Shown: positions 1 to 9,149 of the stretch, piece after piece
Layout: every line of letters starts with the position of its first letter
Position numbering within the stretch: position 1 is the first letter of the stretch
Origin: Planctomycetota bacterium
GTDB taxonomy: Bacteria; Planctomycetota; GCA-2746535
DNA length: 64,000 nucleotides
Reading direction: 5' to 3'
Assembly: GCA_002746535.1 (NCBI GenBank)
Contig: NVWA01000002.1
Coordinates: forward strand, 77,029-141,028
Program-made: the position numbers and the translations under genes
Notes under the pieces: model-generated
Told to the model about the DNA's origin: nothing
Database searches by the model: none
What the model saw: only the letters and a program-made list of their open reading frames with translations

Positions 1-880
1 TAAAATGGTTGTTTTGTATTTTTGATGATTGAATATGATATGTTCTTCTATCATGAGCTGAAGGGTTTCCTAAAGAAACCCCTTTATCACAATGATAGAA
101 AAAATTATTTTCTACCGTTACATTATCTGAATGAACCCATATGAAAACACCCCCGCGAGCACCCCCATTTTTTCCACGAATTCCAATAAAAGCACAATCA
201 GCAATCGTAAAATTATCGACATTCATTAAGTCCATACCGGCAATATAGTCACCGTCAAAACCATCTTTATCATTTTTTTTAACCGTATCAGCAACAAATA
301 AACAATGTCTTATTTCGCCATCACGAGGTCGCAACCACTCTACGCGTTCAGAAGCTCCAAGTTCAATACCTATGTCAGGTAGTTTATCATCAATTCGATC
401 TGCACCTGTGCCTTTAAGCCCGCGTGCCCAAATATTATGAAATTTGACGTTATAAACTTTGAGACCATGGATACGCCCATCTCCTAAAAATAGTAAACCA
501 TATTTTGGATTATTGGCCAATGTTAAATCTGCGATCGTAATATTGGTTGCTTGAAACATTTTAATAATGGCAGGTGCTCCTAATCTAGTTGTAAACTTTG
601 GAGTCGTGTCATCAAATTCCATATCACTATCTAAAATCACGTCTTCACGATCACCTGTTTCACCTCGTATTGTTACCCGATGGGTTGTTAACAAACAATC
701 ACGCGGCATTAAATAATGTCCTTTGGCGATTATAATTGTGGTATTTTCTTCAGCACTTTCTATGGCCCGAATAATACCGAGAGGAGAATCAACACGAATA
801 ACTTTTCCCTCAGCAGGAGGTAACGGTGGGGCTGGCTTAATGGATTTAATTATTTTTTCAAAATCGGGTACATCGCTCAT
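1..880 (-). CDS. right-handed beta-helix protein, 3' end outside window
   Basis: This reading frame is missing from the ORF track because it has no stop inside the window. It starts at the ATG at 880 behind an AAAGGA ribosome site and stays open for 293 codons to the left edge. The translation (MSDVPDFEKIIKSI...) has the pattern of a parallel beta-helix carbohydrate-active or surface protein: short strands with Asn/Asp ladders such as NITIADLTL, FTIADCAFIGI and VTVENNFFYHC. No signal peptide is visible at this start. It begins 16 bp after the GH123-like gene stop, so the two are probably co-transcribed. Specific substrate unknown; a pectate-lyase-like fold is inferred from pattern only. Confidence 0.72.
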   Translation of the reverse strand, partial: MSDVPDFEKIIKSIKPAPPLPPAEGKVIRVDSPLGIIRAIESAEENTTIIIAKGHYLMPRDCLLTTHRVTIRGETGDREDVILDSDMEFDDTTPKFTTRLGAPAIIKMFQATNITIADLTLANNPKYGLLFLGDGRIHGLKVYNVKFHNIWARGLKGTGADRIDDKLPDIGIELGASERVEWLRPRDGEIRHCLFVADTVKKNDKDGFDGDYIAGMDLMNVDNFTIADCAFIGIRGKNGGARGGVFIWVHSDNVTVENNFFYHCDKGVSLGNPSAHDRRTYHIQSSKIQNNHF

Positions 881-896
881 TATAATTCCTTTTGTT

Positions 897-3872
897 TTAA
901 CGTTGTTTAAAACTATTCATTTTAGGACCATGTGGTTTTACGTAAGGCGCCACATTTGTATAACCAATATCTGGTAAATTGTTCATATCTGATGGAGGTA
1001 CTTTCCAATCAACCAATGCTTTTTTAAAGGCAGGTTTTTTATTAGAAATTGCTTGACCGACAGCAACTCTAAATTGCCATAAACTTTGCGGATCAGCTTG
1101 TGCGAATTTAATTTTACCTGCATCCGTTTCGCTTGTTTTATGTATGGTAGCCTTAAGGCTGACGGCTTTATTCAAAGCATTGGCTACAGCAAAGTGATCT
1201 GCTTTATAAACCATTTTATACCATGTTAAGTATTCGATATCTTGCTGACCTCTGGTATATGACTTTAAACGGATTGACATTTTTACACCACTTTCATGTG
1301 GATAAAATAGGCCTGTTTTAGAACCCTTAATCCAATCTTTTTCTTTGGCAATTGTTTGCCAAGGCAATATACCAGTGGCCCCTTGGCTCCAGGATAATAA
1401 AGACCATGCAGCTGGCTGAGTATTAGGCTCATGGACCTCATTGGTAGAACCATAATTGCCATAATAATTGCTATGCCATTGATTTAACTCATCTTTCTTT
1501 TGACGAATTTTCTGTGGGTTAGCACCACCAATAATAACTCTATCACATACACCCCACATTGTTTCGCGACCGTGTTCGGGATAAGAAATATCAGTTCGAT
1601 AAATCATTTTTGCTTTTCCTTTAACAGGATCAACAGCTTGGTGAAACATAATCCCATAATAACGTAATGCCCAAAAATCTTGGGTACGGTTTGGCTCATC
1701 CAGAATCCATGGGCAAACAGATTTTGTATTTTTATTACGATAATAAATTTTATTATTTAAATAAAACTCAAAAAAAGTTTCATGATATCCCTTTTTATCC
1801 ATATGTTTTGCAAATGCAGCATAGGCTTTTTTATTTTTTGAAACATAAGACTTCGACAAAGCACTGTCAATCCAATAATCACTTTTATATTCACCTACAA
1901 TATTAATAGGCCAATTTTCATTAAAACCAGTATATAGAGCAGGCACAGGCATTTCACCTCTCGGCAAACCCTTAAATGCAGAACCATCCAATAAAGGGCC
2001 AATATTTTTATGGAACCAATCCCAACCCTCAAAGTCATCTCCATTAAAACTCATACGCCAAGCAGTACTTCCCTTCCAACCATAAGGTAGTTGATTAAGC
2101 ACTAATCTATATTTATGAGCCAATCGATGTAATTCATAATTATTTTTTATATTAAATCGGTAAGAATTCATTTCACTAATAAAAGATAACTTGTCCGGCA
2201 AAGTAAAATCCCAAACAGTTAAATCAATTGGTATTGTTAAGGATTTGCCCCCAACTGAAATTTTAATACTATGAGATGACTTACCGGCATTTGCTTTATG
2301 TGGAATAAAAACTTCACAAACTACTGTGTGAAATTTTTGACCTTTCACTTTTACTTTTCCAATTTTAACAGGTATATTAATAGAACTCCCAACAGGAAAT
2401 AAGGGATCAGGAACAGCGCCGATTTTACTACCTACATAAGCGGGTTCATATAGGTCTGCTTTTATTTCTCCTGAAAAATCTGTGGTAATTTGTATATTTT
2501 CACCTTGACCTTCAAGTACTAATTGAAACCAAACAAATTCATTTCTCGCACCAAATAAACGAATTTTTTTCTTCGCAGCACTAAACAAATGGTTTCCACC
2601 ACGGTATCCCTTTGGATGTTTAGGACTCACATTGCCCTTAATCGGATCAACCTTATCTAATACATCTATCACACCAATTTTTATACCACCAACACTTGGT
2701 AAATCTGTGGAAGGCGGAAAGGGCTTTATACTTGAAACAATTTCAACGATATTAGGTGCACCAGACAGTTGAATTTTGTGAGTAAATGATTCGCCTTTAT
2801 TTCCAGTAGCATCAATTGGAACAATCGTGATTGATAATTTCTGATTTGCAGAAAAAGCTAAATCCTGAATATGCATTTTACATACACCACCAACGACACC
2901 AGCCATAGGAATTAAATATCTGGGAAAATGCTTACTTTTACCATTAGCATCAAGATAAGTTACGTCGTATCCAATAACTCCGGCCTTACCTACATCAGAT
3001 GGTGTGATCCATTTAACCAGAGCTTCACCTGGTTTAAACCCTTTAGTAATCACTTTTATATATTTGACGGCATTGGGGCCTTTTGAATCTTTTTCACTTG
3101 TCCAAATTTCAAGATAAGGAGCTTTATTTTTTTTGTTGTGACGTGAATAACAAAACCGATTTGGATAATGTCTAAATTTAAATTTATTATCTTGATCAGT
3201 CCATTCAGACCCGACTTCATCATTCACTGCAAAACCAAAACTAATTCCAGCTACTTTAGCAGCAATCACCTTAGGGTCTACAGCAACCGTTTGCCAACCG
3301 TTATCATCGGGTTGGGTACAATCAGCAAATTTCCAAGTCGTGTGACCTAAACCAAATATAACATCTAATACGGTACTACCCGCAAAGGACCAGTCTCTCT
3401 TGCCTAATTCGACTTGGCTAAAGCAGGCCTCTCCATTTATTTTTTGATACCCTTTTTCAGCAGATCCTTCTTTCCAAACAGATGACATCGACGATACCCC
3501 CACCCGATAAAAAGGATCTTTTGGTGAGGCATTATTTACATGCAACAGAGCACCAGTAATAATTTTTCCTTTTAAAGCCGAAATATCAGCATCAAAAACA
3601 AAAAATTCTTGTCGACCTTTTAATTTTATTCGCTTTGTTTTTCCAGAATTGGTATATTTTTCCGATCCAACTAATGAGTAAATATCATCTTTACTAAACT
3701 TAAATTTCTGAGATTTTCCTGCAGGAGGCCATGTCGATTTATGCAATGATAAAGAATCACTATAAGCAGATGGCAAACCTGACTTAACAACTTTAGCTGG
3801 CCATTTTTCTTGAGAATAAGAAATCGAAAAAACAGCAGAAATAATTAAACTAATAAATATACGAAAAAACAT
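897..3872 (-). CDS. secreted GH123/DUF4091-like glycoside hydrolase
   Basis: The 991-residue protein has an N-terminal signal peptide (about residues 1-20, ending ISYSQ). The first third resembles a DNRLRE-type beta-sandwich (SVWKEGS motif), followed by a fibronectin III-like stretch (about residues 280-370). The C-terminal half looks like the DUF4091/GH123 catalytic domain. The ILDEPN motif places an Asp-Glu pair at residues 725-726, and GH123 enzymes use an adjacent Asp-Glu pair for substrate-assisted hydrolysis of N-acetylhexosaminides. The start is supported by a strong GGGAGG site. It sits 20 bp after the first GntR/LacI-like gene and just before the beta-helix gene, so regulator and enzymes are probably one operon. 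Family membership is likely; the substrate is inferred. Confidence 0.7.
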   Translation of the reverse strand: MFFRIFISLIISAVFSISYSQEKWPAKVVKSGLPSAYSDSLSLHKSTWPPAGKSQKFKFSKDDIYSLVGSEKYTNSGKTKRIKLKGRQEFFVFDADISALKGKIITGALLHVNNASPKDPFYRVGVSSMSSVWKEGSAEKGYQKINGEACFSQVELGKRDWSFAGSTVLDVIFGLGHTTWKFADCTQPDDNGWQTVAVDPKVIAAKVAGISFGFAVNDEVGSEWTDQDNKFKFRHYPNRFCYSRHNKKNKAPYLEIWTSEKDSKGPNAVKYIKVITKGFKPGEALVKWITPSDVGKAGVIGYDVTYLDANGKSKHFPRYLIPMAGVVGGVCKMHIQDLAFSANQKLSITIVPIDATGNKGESFTHKIQLSGAPNIVEIVSSIKPFPPSTDLPSVGGIKIGVIDVLDKVDPIKGNVSPKHPKGYRGGNHLFSAAKKKIRLFGARNEFVWFQLVLEGQGENIQITTDFSGEIKADLYEPAYVGSKIGAVPDPLFPVGSSINIPVKIGKVKVKGQKFHTVVCEVFIPHKANAGKSSHSIKISVGGKSLTIPIDLTVWDFTLPDKLSFISEMNSYRFNIKNNYELHRLAHKYRLVLNQLPYGWKGSTAWRMSFNGDDFEGWDWFHKNIGPLLDGSAFKGLPRGEMPVPALYTGFNENWPINIVGEYKSDYWIDSALSKSYVSKNKKAYAAFAKHMDKKGYHETFFEFYLNNKIYYRNKNTKSVCPWILDEPNRTQDFWALRYYGIMFHQAVDPVKGKAKMIYRTDISYPEHGRETMWGVCDRVIIGGANPQKIRQKKDELNQWHSNYYGNYGSTNEVHEPNTQPAAWSLLSWSQGATGILPWQTIAKEKDWIKGSKTGLFYPHESGVKMSIRLKSYTRGQQDIEYLTWYKMVYKADHFAVANALNKAVSLKATIHKTSETDAGKIKFAQADPQSLWQFRVAVGQAISNKKPAFKKALVDWKVPPSDMNNLPDIGYTNVAPYVKPHGPKMNSFKQR

Positions 3873-3892
3873 TCAAACCTCCCTGGAAGTTA

Positions 3893-4966
3893 TTATTTAG
3901 ATAGTATTTCAGAATGACATATTTGCGTAATCAAAGAGTCGCCGACCCCTTTGTCAATACTGCGCAGGATATCGTAGCTTAGCTCGCCCAATTCTTTAAA
4001 ATCACATTTCGCTATATATTTAGCAAAATCAAGACGACCCTCTAGCTGATTTTCAGGTGCCCAACCCACAATATCAACTTTTTCTAATCCTAAATCTTTA
4101 CAAATTTCATGGACATCATCGACATATTCAGTCACAATGGCTGTAGGGTGTTCATTCTGTTCCATCGCTTTTACAAATCTTTCTTTAAGATTCAAATCAG
4201 TATCAAAACTAGTTAGATATAAATCTACACCAGGTTTGATTCCGGCACTACGACATGCTAACCTATAACCCGTATATCGTTGGCGTAGACAAAGATCATA
4301 ATTTACATGCGTTGGCTCAACGCCTCCCATAAACCAAATGTTTTTATGACCTTCATCAATCAATTTTTTTGTTAAGTCGAAAGCTGATAACTCATTATCA
4401 AAATAAGTCGAATGAACCCCAACATCTGATGCATCAATATCCGTGGCTATTATTGGAATTCCAATTTGTTTTAAGGAAGCGATTAATCCAAGATTGAGAA
4501 TATTAACTAAGATTAAAACGTCTACTTCGTGCCGAATTATATCTTGCTCATCTACATAATAGAATTGTCCTCTATGCTTTTTTCGAAGATGAAATAACGT
4601 TATGCTTTTTTCATCTTTTAAGGCATTAAACTGTATTGTTTGCAACAAAGAGTTAAACATTGACTTACTCATCATGTCAACGCTCATCCCACATAAGATA
4701 CCGATCTTCTTACATTCTTTTCGAATAGGAGCTACAAATGTACCACTACCTAGCTGGCTGTATAAAAAAGATTCTTTGCAAAGTTCGGCTAATGCTCGTT
4801 GCACCGTTGCCAAACTAATTTGATAACGATCACAAAGATTTCGCATACTGGGTAATCGATCATGGGCTTTTAGGTCACCAGCACTTATTTGAGTTTTAAT
4901 AAGATGCTTTAAACTTTTATAGGATTTCCGACCTGCTGGAGAAGAGGGTAATTCATAAATCGTCAT
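3893..4966 (-). CDS. GntR-type winged helix / LacI-type sensor regulator, copy 1
   Basis: The 357-residue regulator has an N-terminal GntR winged-helix domain (about residues 15-80; LPSMRNLCDRYQISLATVQRAL) joined to a LacI/GalR-like periplasmic-binding-fold effector domain (about 88-350). The architecture is that of AraR-type sugar-responsive repressors. It is clearly paralogous to the next gene; long blocks such as LCLRQRYTGY and the YFDNELS stretch are shared. A GGAG site precedes the ATG. Two CATAACAAT-like sites 52 bp apart lie just upstream, which suggests autoregulation. Downstream are the GH123-like and beta-helix genes, which it probably controls. The ligand is unknown, probably a saccharide. 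Confidence 0.85.
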   Translation of the reverse strand: MTIYELPSSPAGRKSYKSLKHLIKTQISAGDLKAHDRLPSMRNLCDRYQISLATVQRALAELCKESFLYSQLGSGTFVAPIRKECKKIGILCGMSVDMMSKSMFNSLLQTIQFNALKDEKSITLFHLRKKHRGQFYYVDEQDIIRHEVDVLILVNILNLGLIASLKQIGIPIIATDIDASDVGVHSTYFDNELSAFDLTKKLIDEGHKNIWFMGGVEPTHVNYDLCLRQRYTGYRLACRSAGIKPGVDLYLTSFDTDLNLKERFVKAMEQNEHPTAIVTEYVDDVHEICKDLGLEKVDIVGWAPENQLEGRLDFAKYIAKCDFKELGELSYDILRSIDKGVGDSLITQICHSEILSK

Positions 4967-5012
4967 AAAAAGAAAAACTCCGTTTAATCAAGAACAGTAC
5001 AATACTTACAAA

Positions 5013-5074
5013 TCATAACAAATAAACAACTAATTTTATAATATATTAATACAATTTATTATGATTAGAACAAT
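5013..5074. promoter_or_regulatory. paired direct-repeat operator A (weakest pair)
   Basis: TCATAACAAA (5013-5022) and TTAGAACAAT (5065-5074) match the ACATAACAAT core of the two other pairs at 8/10 and 7/10. The equivalent C residues (5019 and 5071) are exactly 52 bp apart. The pair lies about 47 bp upstream of the first GntR/LacI-like gene. Called because of the shared spacing; the individual sites are weak. Confidence 0.45.
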
Positions 5075-5121
5075 ATGTACTTTCTTTGGGCATTTGCTAA
5101 TTATGTAAAAGATAATAAATG

Positions 5122-6189
5122 CTAAGCAGATAGTATCTCAGATTCTATTACAGACTTTAACATTATTGATTTGTCACCCTGATCAATTTTTTGAAGAATA
5201 TTATAAGACAACTCTGCTAAATCCTCGAAATCGCACTTTGCCATGTACTTGATAAGATCACATTTCTTTGAAAAAATTTCTAAATTATTAGACCAACCGG
5301 CCATCTCAACATTGGTTAATCCAAACTCATGGCAACAATTATTTACAATTTCACTGTACTCCCCAACAATTGCAGTAGGCGCTTCATATGTTTCGAGTGC
5401 TTCGACAAAACTTTTTTTTAAATTATGCGTACTGTGATCCTTCATAAATATTTCAACGCCCGGCTTGACACCTGCTCCACGACAAGCTAATTTATAGCCC
5501 GTATAACGTTGACGAAGACAAAGGTCATACTTATCGTGATTTGGAGCCACACCTCCAACAAACCAAATATTTCGATGTCCATCTTGCAATAGACGTTGGG
5601 TTAAATCAAATCCAGATAATTCATTATCAAAATAAATAGAATGCACGCCTATGTCTGTAGCATCTAAATCTGTAGCAATAATAGGAATTCCAATTTTTTT
5701 CAATGATGAGATCAACCCAAGATTTACGATATTGATCAAAAATAATGCATCAATCTCATGATCAATAATATTTTGCTCATCTACATAAAAAAGATGTCGA
5801 TTCTTTTGTTTTCTAAGATGGAACAAGGTCACGCTTTTTTCATCAGCTAAAGCATTATATTGCAAAACCTGAATCAAAGTGTTATACATTGAATTAGTCA
5901 AAATTTCTTTTCCACATATAACACCTATCTTCATGCTAACTTTATGAATGGGTGATACAAAAATACCATTCCCTTTTTCGCTATACAAAACAGATTCTTT
6001 GTAGAGCTCCGATAATGCACGGTTAACAGTAGCAGGACTAATTTCATATTGATCACAAATTTTTTGCATAGTCGGCAATCGATCGTGAACTTTTAATTCC
6101 CCTGAATTAATCTGATTTTTAATAAGGCTCATTAAATCCTTATAAGATTTTCGCCCAGATGCAGAAGTAGGAAGTATTGTTTTTTTCAT
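5122..6189 (-). CDS. GntR-type winged helix / LacI-type sensor regulator, copy 2
   Basis: This 355-residue paralogue of the preceding regulator has the same layout: winged helix at about residues 15-80 (LPTMQKICDQYEISPATVNRAL) and a LacI-type effector domain after it. The recognition helix differs slightly (SPATVNRAL against SLATVQRAL), so the operators are probably similar but not identical. It is divergent from the first pseudopilin gene, and a paired operator lies between them. The ribosome site is weak. A recent tandem duplication is the simplest origin. Confidence 0.85.
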   Translation of the reverse strand: MKKTILPTSASGRKSYKDLMSLIKNQINSGELKVHDRLPTMQKICDQYEISPATVNRALSELYKESVLYSEKGNGIFVSPIHKVSMKIGVICGKEILTNSMYNTLIQVLQYNALADEKSVTLFHLRKQKNRHLFYVDEQNIIDHEIDALFLINIVNLGLISSLKKIGIPIIATDLDATDIGVHSIYFDNELSGFDLTQRLLQDGHRNIWFVGGVAPNHDKYDLCLRQRYTGYKLACRGAGVKPGVEIFMKDHSTHNLKKSFVEALETYEAPTAIVGEYSEIVNNCCHEFGLTNVEMAGWSNNLEIFSKKCDLIKYMAKCDFEDLAELSYNILQKIDQGDKSIMLKSVIESEILSA

Positions 6190-6236
6190 GCTAAAATTCT
6201 TGTGGCCCTAATCTAAAGCATATTAATATATAATAA

Positions 6237-6298
6237 ACATAACAATATTTTAGTCAACTAATAGACTTTACATAGTAATTTTATATAAACATAACAAT
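6237..6298. promoter_or_regulatory. paired direct-repeat operator B
   Basis: Two exact copies of ACATAACAAT (6237-6246 and 6289-6298) lie 52 bp apart in the divergent promoter region between regulator copy 2 and pseudopilin 1. The first copy is about 48 bp from the regulator start, almost the same offset as pair A has from regulator copy 1. About five helical turns separate the sites, so both face the same side of the DNA and could be bridged by one repressor assembly. Confidence 0.6.
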
Positions 6299-6393
6299 AA
6301 AGCATCAAAAAACTTCACCTAATTCATTGAATATGATTTCTACAAGGATACTATAAAAATACCTAAAGATTTAGCTTAACCAGTAAGAAAATT

Positions 6394-7632
6394 ATGAAAA
6401 AGAATTACTTTTCCTTGATTGAGTTATTAGCTGTAATAGTTGTCATTTTAATTCTGATGACTCTATTCGTACCCTCTCTTTCTAACGTTAGAAAAAAAGC
6501 TAGAACAGCAATTTGTGCAAATGATTTGAAACAATTAGGAACATTAATTGGTACTTATGCTAACGATCATGATGGCAGATTACCTTATACCAACAACAAT
6601 ACTAGCAGATGGGTCAAAGAACAAAAACCTTCCTACCTTGATAGGCGAGGAGTAGGTAGGCTATATGGTTCTTGGGCAGGTCACCTTATCCCCTATTTAA
6701 ATATTAATCTAAAATCTTGGGATCATGGCAATTGGACTTATGATAATGCAAGATCTACAGGAAACTTAGTTTATAAACTCACATGGACCTTTCAATCCAA
6801 TCTTGATGATATTGACAAGAGAACAGATCGTTGGGGTACATCAAAAAATTTAGTGAATTGGCAACTAATGCATGACATGTTTTTTGAGGGTGGTCACGGA
6901 GCTTTGAAAATATTTATTTGCCCAGACGCTCCAAGAACATTTACTCATAAATACTATGAAGATGGCATAAGAGTTCCTCGCGTATCTGGACTCATTCCTC
7001 CCAAAAGCGGCTTTCTAAAAGGCCTGCCTTCATCATATTTATGCAATGGTCCTTTATTTAACGGATCAGATAATCTTAACTCAAAAAGACTCGAAGATGC
7101 CTTTTCTAATAATTACTTATTATTAGAAGGCGTAGACCAATACTCTGAAAAGATAAATGGAATGGCGACACCAAATGCTTACTCGTTTTTTTTCTCTTAT
7201 ATGTCCTGGACAAATGGTTTTCAAGGATGGACAGGTAGTAGATACGATATGGCAGCATCCTTTATGCATGACAATACTGAAGAAGTTTGGTTTTCAGATA
7301 GCCGAGGGTACAACGGAGCAGGCCGCTTTGCTGATGGTCAAAGATACAATAAAGTTTTTAGTCCTAATTCAATTGCTTCCATAAGATGGTCTCAATTTGA
7401 ACGTCATCATCACAAATTAGTATCCAATCAATATCCTGGTCAAGATTGGGAAAACTTTGAAATGCCATGGACAAAAAATAAATTTTCTGTGAGCCGCTAT
7501 TATAGTTCCGACACATCTGTTTCATATACTTATGGAAATATGAATATGCTTAATGCCGATTTCTCAGTCAAAAAAACCCACGTTGGCTGGCTCTTTGAAA
7601 ATGCCAGAACCTTAACGCAAGTAAATGAATAA
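6394..7632 (+). CDS. large type IV pilin-like / pseudopilin protein 1
   Basis: The 412-residue protein opens with a short basic leader and a class III prepilin core (YFSLIELLAVIVVIL) including the conserved Glu at +5 of the mature chain, then a hydrophobic helix ending in RKKARTAICANDLKQLG. This is the N-methylation-domain pattern of the expanded pseudopilin families of Lentisphaerota and Planctomycetota. The residue before the cleavage site is aromatic (Tyr) rather than Gly. The C-terminal 350 residues are rich in Trp, Tyr, Asn and Gly and look like a secreted globular domain. It is paralogous to the next gene and divergent from regulator copy 2. Expected location is inner membrane or periplasm, or the cell surface. 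Confidence 0.85.
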   Translation: MKKNYFSLIELLAVIVVILILMTLFVPSLSNVRKKARTAICANDLKQLGTLIGTYANDHDGRLPYTNNNTSRWVKEQKPSYLDRRGVGRLYGSWAGHLIPYLNINLKSWDHGNWTYDNARSTGNLVYKLTWTFQSNLDDIDKRTDRWGTSKNLVNWQLMHDMFFEGGHGALKIFICPDAPRTFTHKYYEDGIRVPRVSGLIPPKSGFLKGLPSSYLCNGPLFNGSDNLNSKRLEDAFSNNYLLLEGVDQYSEKINGMATPNAYSFFFSYMSWTNGFQGWTGSRYDMAASFMHDNTEEVWFSDSRGYNGAGRFADGQRYNKVFSPNSIASIRWSQFERHHHKLVSNQYPGQDWENFEMPWTKNKFSVSRYYSSDTSVSYTYGNMNMLNADFSVKKTHVGWLFENARTLTQVNE

Positions 7633-7734
7633 GAATTTAAAGTACTCGTTTGATGGAATAAGCATATTTAAACGATTCTACAAGTTAAGAATTTATCTTT
7701 TTTAACATAGGGGTTAAGCGATAATAATTAAAAA

Positions 7735-7796
7735 ACATAACAATAATCAATATATATAACAATATATATGCATTATATTCAGTATTACATAACAGT
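7735..7796. promoter_or_regulatory. paired direct-repeat operator C
   Basis: ACATAACAAT (7735-7744, exact) and ACATAACAGT (7787-7796) are again exactly 52 bp apart. A further relaxed copy, ATATAACAAT, lies between them at 7754-7763. The pair is upstream of pseudopilin 2, in the 270-bp gap between the two pseudopilin genes. Its presence here and at operator B links both pseudopilins to the GntR/LacI-like regulators. Confidence 0.6.
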
Positions 7797-7904
7797 ATTT
7801 CATTAGCAGAACAGTTATTGCTTTAAAATAATTGTTTAATAGTGTTATATGACTAATATCCGTTTGTGAGCTATACTTAAAATAGATTGGCATCAAGGGG
7901 TATT

Positions 7905-9137
7905 ATGAAAAAGTATTTTTTTTCACTTATTGAATTAATGGCAGTTATCGTTGTCATATTAATTTTACTGACGTTGTTTGTTCCAACGCTTGCAAAAGTA
8001 CGCAAAAAAGCGCGAACCGTAATTTGCGCCAACCAAGTAAAACAATTGGGGGTATTAATAGGTACCTATGCTAATGACCACGACGGAAGATTACCTTACT
8101 CAAATAATAATTTTAATTATCTAGCTACAGGCAAACCATCCTATTTAGACGATCGAGAAAAAGGTCACCTATACGGAGGTTGGGCAGGTCATCTGATGCC
8201 ATACTTTGACCTAAAGATAAAGTCATGGGGATTAGGTTTTTGGAATTATGAAAACTCTTCATGTTCAGGGTGCTGCAGTAATTACGATTGGACATTTAAT
8301 GCACCAAGTGATGATATAGACAGAAGAACTGATCGTTGGGGCTCAAAAAACGGATTGGATAATTGGCAACTAATGCAAGATATGTTTTTTGAAGGGGGAC
8401 ATGGCGATTTAAAAACTGTCATTTGCCCAGAGGCACCAAATACATTTACTAATAGATATTATAATGATGAGAAAAGAGTGCCGAGAGTTTCTGGAATACT
8501 ACCTTATAGATGGGGTAGCTTAAAAGGCTTACCATCATCTTACTTAGCTCATGGAGCACTATTTAATGGAAAAGGAAATGTCAACTCTGTTAGATTAGAA
8601 GATGTGTTTAGTTCTAATTATTTACTATTAGAGGGTGTAGATCATTATTCACAATATATCAACGGCATGACAGCTCCAAGTTACACGCAGTTTTTCACGT
8701 ATTCAGCAGGTGGCGGAAATGCCGTCAACAAGATTGTGGGGAGTAAAGATGACATGGCTGCCTCCTTTATGCATGACGATACCGAAGAAGTGTGGTTCTC
8801 GAATCAACCTGGATATAATGGACCATTGAAATTTGCTGACGGACAACGATATACAAGATTATTTGGTCCGACTTCAATTGCATCTGTAAGATGGAATCAA
8901 TTTGCACGACATCATCATAAATTAGTTTCAAATCAATATCCTGGTGAAAAGTGGGAGAATTTTGAAATCCCACAATCAAAAGGCAAATTTTTGATTCAGC
9001 GCCATTTTACAGCTGATGATTCTTCTTCTTATATATTTGGTAATATGAATATACTACTCGCCGATTTCTCAGTAAAAAATGCGCATGTTGGATGGCTTTT
9101 TGAAAATGGTAGAACGTTAGGGCAAGTAAACGAGTAA
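7905..9137 (+). CDS. large type IV pilin-like / pseudopilin protein 2
   Basis: I place the start at the ATG at 7905, five bases after AAGGGG, rather than the TTG at 7887. This gives MKKYFFSLIELMAVIVVIL, a short basic leader as expected for a prepilin. The 410-residue product matches pseudopilin 1 along its whole length (ANDHDGRLPY, WQLMQDMFFEGGHG, MAASFMHDDTEEVWF, FENGRTLGQVNE). Again the residue before the predicted cleavage site is Phe, not Gly. A CSGCCS cluster near residue 125 is absent from the paralogue. It converges with a receiver gene 12 bp downstream. Confidence 0.85.
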   Translation: MKKYFFSLIELMAVIVVILILLTLFVPTLAKVRKKARTVICANQVKQLGVLIGTYANDHDGRLPYSNNNFNYLATGKPSYLDDREKGHLYGGWAGHLMPYFDLKIKSWGLGFWNYENSSCSGCCSNYDWTFNAPSDDIDRRTDRWGSKNGLDNWQLMQDMFFEGGHGDLKTVICPEAPNTFTNRYYNDEKRVPRVSGILPYRWGSLKGLPSSYLAHGALFNGKGNVNSVRLEDVFSSNYLLLEGVDHYSQYINGMTAPSYTQFFTYSAGGGNAVNKIVGSKDDMAASFMHDDTEEVWFSNQPGYNGPLKFADGQRYTRLFGPTSIASVRWNQFARHHHKLVSNQYPGEKWENFEIPQSKGKFLIQRHFTADDSSSYIFGNMNILLADFSVKNAHVGWLFENGRTLGQVNE

Positions 9138-9149
9138 AGAGATAAATCC

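Noticed and set aside
723-977. 84-residue plus-strand ORF at the left
   Set aside because: Overlaps the starts and ends of two minus-strand genes that have clear domains and ribosome sites.
7888-7904. Sigma-54-like TTGGCATCAAGGGG before pseudopilin 2
   Set aside because: The -12 GC is absent at the needed spacing and the GGGG is better read as the ribosome site of the 7905 start.
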